Below, piece by piece: positions 1 to 5,585 of a stretch of 6,733 nucleotides of DNA. The stretch is from Bacillota bacterium (GTDB lineage Bacteria; Bacillota_I; Bacilli_A; Acholeplasmatales; Acholeplasmataceae). Made by a program: the position numbers and the translations under genes. Each line of letters opens with the position of its first letter. Within the stretch, counting starts at the first letter, position 1. The stretch covers positions 1 through 6,733 of the forward strand of contig SBGC01000080.1 of the NCBI GenBank assembly GCA_006226985.1. Reading direction: 5' to 3'. The notes beneath the pieces were generated by a model. That model was not told the origin of the DNA. It saw only the letters and a list, made by a program, of their open reading frames with translations, and ran no database searches.

Positions 1-92
1 ATATCTTCTTACAATATCATATATATTATATAAAAAAAACTGCAATTAAAAAAGAATTAACGTGAATTTTTGTTAATTGATGAATATCTAGC

Positions 93-122
93 AAAAAGGC
101 ATCTCAGTTTGACTGAAATGCC
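93..122 (-). terminator. Intrinsic terminator downstream of acpP
   Basis: Read on the minus strand, an 11-base arm (122 to 112) pairs fully with 108 to 98, with one G-U wobble, around a 3-base loop (CAA). A run of five T follows at 97-93. The stem starts about 40 bases past the acpP stop codon. On the plus strand the same hairpin has a mismatch and no T-run after it, so the terminator is directional. It probably ends acpP transcripts and any read-through from the malQ operon. Confidence 0.9.
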
Positions 123-163
123 ATATTGATTTACTTCATCTTAAGATGATGGAGTGACTTGAA

Positions 164-391
164 TTATTTTACAGATTCAATGTACTTAACTAAATCTCCA
201 ACAGTCTTAATGCTTTGTGCTTGCTCATCACTTACTTGAACTTCAAATTCGTCTTCGATATTCATAATAAGTTCAACTGCATCGATTGAATCAGCACCTA
301 AATCTTCTGCTAATCTTGATTCCATTTTAATTTTTTCAACTGGAACGTTAAGTTCTTCTACGATCATTTCTCTAATGCGCTCAAATATCAT
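164..391 (-). CDS. acpP: Acyl carrier protein (ACP)
   Basis: Small cytoplasmic carrier of growing acyl chains for fatty acid or lipid synthesis. Chains are held as thioesters on a 4'-phosphopantetheine arm attached by ACP synthase. The product is 75 residues, the usual length, and acidic with the ACP four-helix pattern. The attachment serine is Ser35 in the motif GADSIDAVEL (residues 32-41); most bacterial ACPs have DSL here, so Ile36 is a mild conservative variant. The end of helix 2 (IEDEF, 45-49) and the VGDLVKYIE tail (64-72) are typical. The start is set by AAGGAGG at 406-400, 8 bases before ATG, and a near-consensus promoter lies just upstream. The gene stands apart from any fab gene in the window and has its own terminator, so it is probably transcribed alone, perhaps with added read-through from malQ. 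Family assignment is very secure; whether it serves fatty acid synthesis or another acyl pathway cannot be read from the window. Confidence 0.96.
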   Translation of the reverse strand: MIFERIREMIVEELNVPVEKIKMESRLAEDLGADSIDAVELIMNIEDEFEVQVSDEQAQSIKTVGDLVKYIESVK

Positions 392-420
392 GTCTATGTC
401 CTCCTTATTTCAGCAACGTT

Positions 421-449
421 ATTATAAGTCATTTTACACTAAAAGTCAA
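421..449 (-). promoter_or_regulatory. Sigma-70/sigma-A type promoter of acpP
   Basis: On the minus strand the -35 box TTGACT (449-444) and a perfect -10 box TATAAT (426-421) are separated by exactly 17 bases. Transcription would start near 414, giving a leader of about 23 bases that contains the AAGGAGG ribosome site (406-400). Five of six -35 bases and all six -10 bases match consensus. This suggests strong constitutive expression, as expected for ACP. No operator-like palindrome overlaps it. Confidence 0.88.
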
Positions 450-497
450 TTTTTTATTACTTTTTTTTGAACATCAAAGTTTTTTTATGCTTTTTGG

Positions 498-1976
498 TTA
501 ATCTCTATCTTTGGTGCGTCCATATAAAATCGCATAGGACTTCATTTTATTTTGTAAACGCTTGGTTTGTTCTTCTTGAAGCATGCGCCATCTCCAATTA
601 TTACCAGTAGTAGATGGAATATTCATACGTCCTTCACTTCCTAAGTGTAGATAGTCTTGCATCGGAATGATGGCTGTATCTGCGACACATCCAAGGGTTG
701 CTTTAATAAGGCTATCGACTTTACTACCTGAACCTTTATGATTAATATAGTTTAGACAATACTTCAAGTCATGTTTAGGTAGTTTTTCAAACCACGTTTG
801 TGTGGTTTCATTATCGTGTGTGCCGGTATATGCAATCGTGTTTCTTTCATAAAGATGTGGGATATAATCACTTTCTTCACGTGAATCAAATGCGAATTGC
901 AATAATTTCATGCCTGGGAAGCCTGTATTTTTTAAAAGCTTTCTTACATCATCGGTGATAACACCTAAGTCTTCAGCAATAATGTTAACATGTCCTAAAC
1001 GTTCTTTAATCACTTTGAATAAATCATAGCCTGGACCTTTTTTCCACTGGCCATGCGCTGCAGTTTTATGACCATAAGGAATAGAATAGAAATTTTGGAA
1101 ACCGATGAAATGATCGATTCGAACCATATCAAACATGTGCATTGCTGAATGAACACGATCAACCCACCATGCATAACCATTTTCTTTTAAGCTTTCCCAA
1201 TTGTATAAAGGATTACCCCAAAGTTGTCCATCTTTTGAGAAATTATCAGGTGGAACACCTGCAATGTGATAAGGAATACGTTTTTCATCTAAATCGAAGT
1301 ATTCAGGGTTTGCCCAAACATCAGATGAATCATATGCGACATAAATAGGCATATCTCCAATCAGTTCAATCCCTTTTTGGTTTGCATAGCCTTTTAAGTT
1401 AAACCATTGTTGATATGCTTTATATTGCATAAACTTTTGAAAGAGAATTTGATCTTTTAACTGATAACGAAAATGATTTAATGTATCTGTTTTTCTCAGT
1501 CTTAAATCTTCACTCCATGTTTCCCATGGCTCACCCTCATGATGTTTCTTTAAAGCCATGAAAAGCGCATAATCTTCTAACCAATACGCTTCATTTCTCA
1601 TAAACTCTAAGAAATAAGGATCATTTAAATTAAAACGAGAAAAAGCTTTTTCTAGAACGATAAATCGTTCATCATAAAGTTCTTTAAATTCTACATAACG
1701 AGGAGAATAAAAGGTTGCAGTTATTTCTTCTTTCTTCAACAAACCTTCTTCGATGAGTATATCTAAATCAATGAAATACGGATTGGTTGCGAAAGCAGAA
1801 AATGTTTGATAGGGTGAATCACCATAGGATGTAGGTCCTAAAGGTAAAATTTGCCAATACGATTGTTTAGCACCGACTAAAAAGTCGACGAACTCGAATG
1901 CTGCTTTACCAAATGTTCCAATACCATAGTTACTTGGTAAGCTTGAAATGTGTAATAAAATACCACTTTTTCTCAT
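498..1976 (-). CDS. malQ: 4-alpha-glucanotransferase (amylomaltase), GH77
   Basis: Disproportionating enzyme that moves alpha-1,4-glucan segments between maltodextrins and releases glucose. It works in the cytoplasm in maltose/maltodextrin use. The 492 residues match the short, single-domain bacterial GH77 form. Visible hallmarks: an N-terminal RKSGILLHISSLPS block with GIGTFG (residues 2-23), ILPLGPTSYGDSPYQ (43-57), GDMPIYVAYDSSDVW (207-221), PPDNFSKDGQLWGNP (242-256), nucleophile Asp288 in VRIDHF, acid/base Glu335 in IIAEDLG, third carboxylate Asp388 in GTHDNE, and the C-terminal TTGNNWRWRM block (456-465). All catalytic residues are present and the frame is intact. The ATG overlaps the stop of the upstream glucosidase gene in ATGA, and AGAGGAGA (1988-1981) inside that gene's end is the ribosome site, so the two are translationally coupled in one operon. 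No signal peptide. No terminator is visible between its stop and the acpP promoter. Confidence 0.97.
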   Translation of the reverse strand: MRKSGILLHISSLPSNYGIGTFGKAAFEFVDFLVGAKQSYWQILPLGPTSYGDSPYQTFSAFATNPYFIDLDILIEEGLLKKEEITATFYSPRYVEFKELYDERFIVLEKAFSRFNLNDPYFLEFMRNEAYWLEDYALFMALKKHHEGEPWETWSEDLRLRKTDTLNHFRYQLKDQILFQKFMQYKAYQQWFNLKGYANQKGIELIGDMPIYVAYDSSDVWANPEYFDLDEKRIPYHIAGVPPDNFSKDGQLWGNPLYNWESLKENGYAWWVDRVHSAMHMFDMVRIDHFIGFQNFYSIPYGHKTAAHGQWKKGPGYDLFKVIKERLGHVNIIAEDLGVITDDVRKLLKNTGFPGMKLLQFAFDSREESDYIPHLYERNTIAYTGTHDNETTQTWFEKLPKHDLKYCLNYINHKGSGSKVDSLIKATLGCVADTAIIPMQDYLHLGSEGRMNIPSTTGNNWRWRMLQEEQTKRLQNKMKSYAILYGRTKDRD

Positions 1977-3670
1977 AGTTTCTCCTCTACTTTGAATACA
2001 ATCGATTGAAAAGGTTTTAACATGATTGTATGTTCTTTGATGTGATAATCTTTGTAGTTATTGATAACAACTTCAATGATTTGATACTTCGTTAAATTAT
2101 AAGTTACTTTCTTTGGTGAAAATGAATTAATCACAAGTAATGTCTCGTTCTTTGATTTTCTTAAGTAGTTATATAAAAGCTCATGTTCTGGATCAATCAT
2201 TTCATATGATCCATATACGATGGTTTCTTTGTATAGACTATGTCTTCTTAAATCAATCAGTTTTTGATAGTGATACCATAAAGAATTCTTATCATTTAAA
2301 TTTTTAGTGACATTAATCTTTTTATAATTCGGATTTACAGGAAACCATGGTGGTTTCGTTGAAAACCCAGCAAACTCATCACTTGACCATTGCATTGGTG
2401 TTCGTGGATTATCACGAGATGTGACGGCTGCTTTTTTTAAGGCTTTAACAGGATCATCTGGTTCTTTTGATAAGTGATAGAAATAATTGGCTTGTGATGA
2501 AATATCATTGAAGTCAGAAACATCTTCAAAAGGATAATTTGTCATCCCGATTTCTTCACCTTGATAAATAAACGGTGTTCCTCGCATCATATGGAGTGCG
2601 GTTGCTAACATTTTCCCTGATTCAAGGGGATATTTATAATGACCATATTGTGTCATCAGTCTTGGTTGATCATGATTTAACCAGTTTAGTGGTAACCAGC
2701 CAATTTCTTTAAAGGCTTCTTGCCATTTACCGAATGCTTTTTTTAAACACTTTAATCTGACTGTCATTTTCTTTGGGTTTAAGACATCTGACAAATTATT
2801 ACACCAGTTATGATCAAAATTAAAGACCATCGATAATTCATTAGAATCATAAGATGCATATTTAATCCCTTGTTCAATCGATGCTTCACCACCGACTTCT
2901 CCAATGGTTAGTGCTTGATAAGGCTCAAAAACTTCTTTGTTTAGTTTTTTTAAATAATCATGAACTTTTGGTAAGTTTGAAAACTTATGCCAGTCTAAAC
3001 ATATAGGATCTGTGCAAACATCCGTATCGACAAATTCAGCACGATCTAAGTGTGAAACAGCATCAATACGAAAACCATCGATTCCAAGATCTAACCATGT
3101 TTTCGCAATCTTAATCATCTCATCTTGAACTTTTTCATTTTTCCAATTGAGATCAGGCATTTTATCAGAAAATATCTTCATATAAAATGAATCGGTTGCC
3201 TCATCATATGCCCAAGCTGATCCACCAAAAAAAGAACCCCAATTTGTTGGTGGTCTTTTTTCACCATCAACGATTTTTGGATCTTGCCATATATAGAAAT
3301 CCCGATAAGGATTATCTTTAGAAGATCTTGACTCTATAAACCAAGGATGTTCATCTGATGTATGGTTTAATACGTAGTCCAAAATGATTTTAATACCTCG
3401 TTCATGTGCATGCTTGATTAAGTCTTTAACATCATCCATTGAACCAAATTCTTTGGCAACATCAAAAAAATTACGAACATCATATCCGTTATCGTCCATA
3501 GGGGAATCGTAAAATGGACAAATCCATATCAAATTCACACCTAAATCTTTTAAATAATCAAGTTTAGAATCTATACCTTTTATATCACCAATGCCATCAG
3601 CATTACTGTCTAAAAAAGACTTCGGATATATTTGATATCCAACTGACTCCATCCACCATTTTTTTACCAT
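1973..3670 (-). CDS. malL: GH13 subfamily 31-type alpha-glucosidase (oligo-1,6-glucosidase/maltase family)
   Basis: Cytoplasmic exo-glucosidase that should release glucose from the non-reducing ends of short malto- or isomalto-oligosaccharides. It has 565 residues, the usual family length. Visible features: WWMESVGYQIYPKSF start (5-19), the Asp-rich probable Ca-binding loop DSNADGIGD (21-29), region I DYVLNH (98-103), nucleophile Asp203 in GFRIDAVSHL, acid/base Glu258 in TIGEVGG, transition-state stabiliser Asp334 in LNHDQPR, then IYQGEEIGMTN (368-378), DNPRTPMQW (420-428) and a C-terminal beta domain. The residue after the nucleophile is Ala204; strict 1,6-glucosidases usually have Val there, so alpha-1,4 (maltase-like) activity is likely. 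Trehalose-6-phosphate hydrolase is a related alternative, but the maltodextrin neighbours argue against it. ATG is preceded by AAGGGAG (3687-3681). It is first in an operon with malQ, divergent from the neopullulanase gene. The malL symbol is by family resemblance; exact substrate is uncertain. Confidence 0.92.
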   Translation of the reverse strand: MVKKWWMESVGYQIYPKSFLDSNADGIGDIKGIDSKLDYLKDLGVNLIWICPFYDSPMDDNGYDVRNFFDVAKEFGSMDDVKDLIKHAHERGIKIILDYVLNHTSDEHPWFIESRSSKDNPYRDFYIWQDPKIVDGEKRPPTNWGSFFGGSAWAYDEATDSFYMKIFSDKMPDLNWKNEKVQDEMIKIAKTWLDLGIDGFRIDAVSHLDRAEFVDTDVCTDPICLDWHKFSNLPKVHDYLKKLNKEVFEPYQALTIGEVGGEASIEQGIKYASYDSNELSMVFNFDHNWCNNLSDVLNPKKMTVRLKCLKKAFGKWQEAFKEIGWLPLNWLNHDQPRLMTQYGHYKYPLESGKMLATALHMMRGTPFIYQGEEIGMTNYPFEDVSDFNDISSQANYFYHLSKEPDDPVKALKKAAVTSRDNPRTPMQWSSDEFAGFSTKPPWFPVNPNYKKINVTKNLNDKNSLWYHYQKLIDLRRHSLYKETIVYGSYEMIDPEHELLYNYLRKSKNETLLVINSFSPKKVTYNLTKYQIIEVVINNYKDYHIKEHTIMLKPFQSIVFKVEEKL

Positions 3671-3695
3671 CTAGATATTACTCCCTTACATGATT

Positions 3696-3704
3696 ATTGT
3701 ATCA
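3696..3704 (-). promoter_or_regulatory. Extended -10 promoter of the glucosidase-malQ operon
   Basis: The minus strand reads TGATACAAT: an extended -10 TG, one base, then TACAAT (3701-3696), one mismatch from TATAAT. Transcription would begin near 3689, about 19 bases upstream of the ATG and just before AAGGGAG (3687-3681). No good -35 box sits at the normal distance, which fits an extended -10 promoter or one needing an activator. The start site is inferred. Confidence 0.6.
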
Positions 3705-3714
3705 TATATACAAT
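3696..3714. repeat. Inverted repeat overlapping the glucosidase -10 box
   Basis: ATTGTAT (3696-3702) and ATACAAT (3708-3714) form a perfect 7-base inverted repeat around a 5-base centre (CATAT). One arm contains the minus-strand -10 hexamer. It could be a second operator, where a bound repressor would block RNA polymerase, or a chance product of AT-rich promoter sequence. It lacks the central CG typical of LacI-family operators. Confidence 0.4.
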
Positions 3715-3727
3715 AGCGAATAAATAA

Positions 3728-3741
3728 TGTTAGCGGTTTCA
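3728..3741. promoter_or_regulatory. cre-like / LacI-family operator in the divergent intergenic region
   Basis: TGTTAGCGGTTTCA matches the catabolite-responsive element consensus TGWAANCGNTNWCA at every defined position except the fourth (T for A). It has the central CG and the outer TG...CA expected for LacI/CcpA-family sites. It lies between the two divergent promoters, centred about 44 bases upstream of the predicted plus-strand start (about 3778) and about 45 bases upstream of the predicted minus-strand start (about 3689). One bound dimer could therefore affect both operons. The best local candidate is the LacI-type regulator at 5586-6557; a CcpA encoded elsewhere is the alternative. Binding is inferred from sequence alone. 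Confidence 0.65.
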
Positions 3742-3762
3742 CAATTTACTAAAAGTTCATCA

Positions 3763-3771
3763 TGGTATAAT
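3763..3771 (+). promoter_or_regulatory. Extended -10 promoter of the neopullulanase-lacI operon
   Basis: TGGTATAAT is a perfect extended -10: TG, one base, then consensus TATAAT (3766-3771). A weak -35 candidate TTTACT (3745-3750) lies at a short 15-base spacing, so the extended -10 probably carries recognition. Transcription would start near 3778, only about 10 bases before the ATG at 3788. The cre-like operator lies immediately upstream. Confidence 0.75.
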
Positions 3772-3777
3772 AATTTT

Positions 3778-3783
3778 GGTGAT
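3778..3783 (+). promoter_or_regulatory. Atypical Shine-Dalgarno GGTGAT deciding the neopullulanase start
   Basis: GGTGAT matches the downstream part of the full anti-SD complement (AAGGAGGTGATC) rather than the usual GGAGG core, and ends 4 bases before ATG 3788. With the transcript predicted to start near 3778, this site would sit at the very 5' end of the mRNA. The in-frame TTG (3776) and GTG (3779) would then lie at or before the transcript end, so ATG 3788 is the better start. Confidence 0.55.
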
Positions 3784-3787
3784 AAAT

Positions 3788-5584
3788 ATGAACAAATTAG
3801 CTTTATGGCATAATGCAAAATCTGAATACTCTTATGCCTATGATCAAAAGACGTTACACATCGTTCTTCGTACAGCAAAAAATGATTTAAAGAAGGTTGA
3901 AATCATTCATGGTGACCCTTTTTCATGGATTGGTGACAAGCATGGTAAAGTATCTTGGAAACATGATATCGACACAATGGCAAAACGTTATCAACATGAT
4001 GATTTTGATTTTTATTTTATAGCGATTAATCCGCCTTATCTACGCACAAAGTACGCTTTTTTACTTTATACAAATGAAGGTGAAAAATTCTTATTTGGTT
4101 CTAAGAGAGTTAGAGAAATAAAAGATGAATCAAGCCTTTATGAACAATTTGATTTAAGTGAATATTATAACTATCCATACTTAAATCATGAAGACTTACA
4201 TCATACACCTTCATGGGTAAAAGATACGATTTGGTACCAAATATTTCCAGACCGTTTTAACTCATTTAATAAGAAAAGTGAACTCACATGGGGTAACTTA
4301 CCTGTCTCAAACAATCAAATCTATGGAGGAGATCTCTTAGGTGTAGTTGAAAAACTTGATTATTTAAAAGATTTAGGAGTTACAGGCATCTATTTTACAC
4401 CTATTTTTGAAGCTCCAACTGCCCATAAATATGATACAATAAATTACTTCAAAATAGACCCACAATTTGGAACCAATGATGACTTTAAAACACTCGTTGT
4501 TGAAGCGCATAAACGGGATATTAAAGTGATGCTTGATGGTGTGTTTAACCATAGTGGTTATGATCATCCATTTTTCCAAGATGTTGTAAAACATGGTGAA
4601 AACAGTATTTATAAAGATTGTTTTTTCATCGAAAAATTCCCAGTAGTCAACTTCCCTTTAACACCATCAGGTAAGCCAACAAACTATCATGGCATTGAAC
4701 TTAACTTAAAGACATTCGGTTTTACACCTCATATGCCAAAATGGAACACATCGAGTAAAATTGCAGAAAAACATTTACTCGACTGTATTGCATACTGGAT
4801 TAAGGAATATGATATTGATGGATGGCGATTAGATGTCTCAAATGAAATTAGCCATGATTTTTTAAGACAAATTAAAAAGATTTCTAGAGAAACAAAGAAA
4901 GATACGTTTATCCTTGGTGAAAACTGGGATTCATCGATTCCATGGCTTCATGGAGACCAATTAGACTCTGTCATGAACTATGAGTTATCACATCCCTTAT
5001 GGAAGTTTTTAGAACACAAAATCGATTTAAAAACCTTTAAACATATGGTGATCAATTATCTTGCGACGACACCTAAAAATGTGATGGAAAATATGTTTAA
5101 TTTAGTCGGTAGTCATGATACGATTCGTATCAAACGTAGACTTAGTGATGATCCTAGACGTGTGAAACTCGCTTATTTATTCATGTTTTTATCTGCTGGT
5201 GCTCCTAATATTTATTATGGTGATGAAATCGGTATGACAGGTGAACATGATCCAGATAACAGACGTTGTATGTTATGGGATCAAAAAAATATGGATCTTG
5301 ATTTCTTAGCATTTACAAAGAAACTCATTTTATTGCGTAAAGATCATCCATCATTTATTGATTATGATTATCATTTTGTAGATTCAGACCTTTTAGCATT
5401 TACTAAATCAAAAGATCATGATGATATTTTGGTGCTTATGAATAATGGTTCTTCTCAAACATTTGATGTACCTTTATCCTATAGAGGTCACTATGTAAAT
5501 TTAATTGATGGTAAAAAAATAACGCTTCATGATAAAATCGATATAAAGGAGTATGAGTTCTTCTTACTTCAAAAGGAGGTTTAA
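3788..5584 (+). CDS. nplT: Neopullulanase / cyclomaltodextrinase / maltogenic amylase type enzyme, GH13 subfamily 20
   Basis: Endo-acting alpha-glucan hydrolase that opens cyclodextrins and cuts maltodextrins or pullulan fragments to maltose or panose. From ATG 3788 it has 598 residues, near the family's usual length. An N-terminal beta domain (about 1-125) resembles the CBM34-type domain used for dimerisation and substrate fit. The barrel begins at DTIWYQIFPDRF (146-157), then YGGDLLGVVEKLDYL (179-193), region I DGVFNH (250-255), region V MPKWN (316-320), nucleophile Asp349 in GWRLDVSNE, acid/base Glu378 in LGENW, and Asp444 in VGSHDT. Beta domain at the C-terminus. No signal peptide, so cytoplasmic. 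In-frame TTG 3776 or GTG 3779 could add four or three residues, but promoter and SD positions favour ATG. Its stop is one base from the lacI start, so the two are one operon. Neopullulanase, cyclomaltodextrinase and maltogenic amylase cannot be told apart by sequence here. Confidence 0.93.
   Translation: MNKLALWHNAKSEYSYAYDQKTLHIVLRTAKNDLKKVEIIHGDPFSWIGDKHGKVSWKHDIDTMAKRYQHDDFDFYFIAINPPYLRTKYAFLLYTNEGEKFLFGSKRVREIKDESSLYEQFDLSEYYNYPYLNHEDLHHTPSWVKDTIWYQIFPDRFNSFNKKSELTWGNLPVSNNQIYGGDLLGVVEKLDYLKDLGVTGIYFTPIFEAPTAHKYDTINYFKIDPQFGTNDDFKTLVVEAHKRDIKVMLDGVFNHSGYDHPFFQDVVKHGENSIYKDCFFIEKFPVVNFPLTPSGKPTNYHGIELNLKTFGFTPHMPKWNTSSKIAEKHLLDCIAYWIKEYDIDGWRLDVSNEISHDFLRQIKKISRETKKDTFILGENWDSSIPWLHGDQLDSVMNYELSHPLWKFLEHKIDLKTFKHMVINYLATTPKNVMENMFNLVGSHDTIRIKRRLSDDPRRVKLAYLFMFLSAGAPNIYYGDEIGMTGEHDPDNRRCMLWDQKNMDLDFLAFTKKLILLRKDHPSFIDYDYHFVDSDLLAFTKSKDHDDILVLMNNGSSQTFDVPLSYRGHYVNLIDGKKITLHDKIDIKEYEFFLLQKEV
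5572..5580 (+). promoter_or_regulatory. Strong Shine-Dalgarno fixing the lacI-type start at 5586
   Basis: AAAGGAGGT is a near-perfect ribosome site lying inside the last codons of the neopullulanase gene, 5 bases before ATG 5586. It rules against the longer in-frame reading from 5553, which would add 11 residues with no LacI homology before the canonical MKATIRDVA start. Confidence 0.9.
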
Positions 5585-5585
5585 C

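Noticed and set aside
25..30. Minus-strand TATAAT as a promoter for a gene beyond the left edge
   Set aside because: The hexamer matches, but the surroundings are nearly all A and T, no -35 box fits at 16-18 bases, and no gene start is visible before the edge.
55..78. AATTAAC...GTTAATT inverted repeat near the left edge
   Set aside because: Seven-base AT-only arms with a 10-base spacer in very AT-rich sequence are expected by chance, and no T-run or promoter is tied to it.
408..421. AACGTT in the acpP leader as a possible cre/LacI site
   Set aside because: Compared with the cre consensus it fails at the outer TG...CA and several inner positions, so there is no real support.
466..478. TTTGA-ACA-TCAAA hairpin before malQ's 3' end as a malQ terminator
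   Set aside because: The stem is only 5 AT-rich pairs, and the T-run follows it on the plus strand, not on the minus strand where malQ is transcribed.
1142..1348. Plus-strand 68-codon open frame inside malQ
   Set aside because: It lies opposite a fully conserved GH77 region, has no ribosome site that stands out, and its translation resembles no family; it is a shadow of the real gene.
3671..3787. Riboswitch or T-box leader in the divergent region
   Set aside because: Predicted leaders are only about 10 and 19 bases long, leaving no room for a structured RNA.
4373..4594. Minus-strand 73-codon open frame inside the neopullulanase gene
   Set aside because: It is antisense to the catalytic barrel including region I, and the translation has no recognisable motif.
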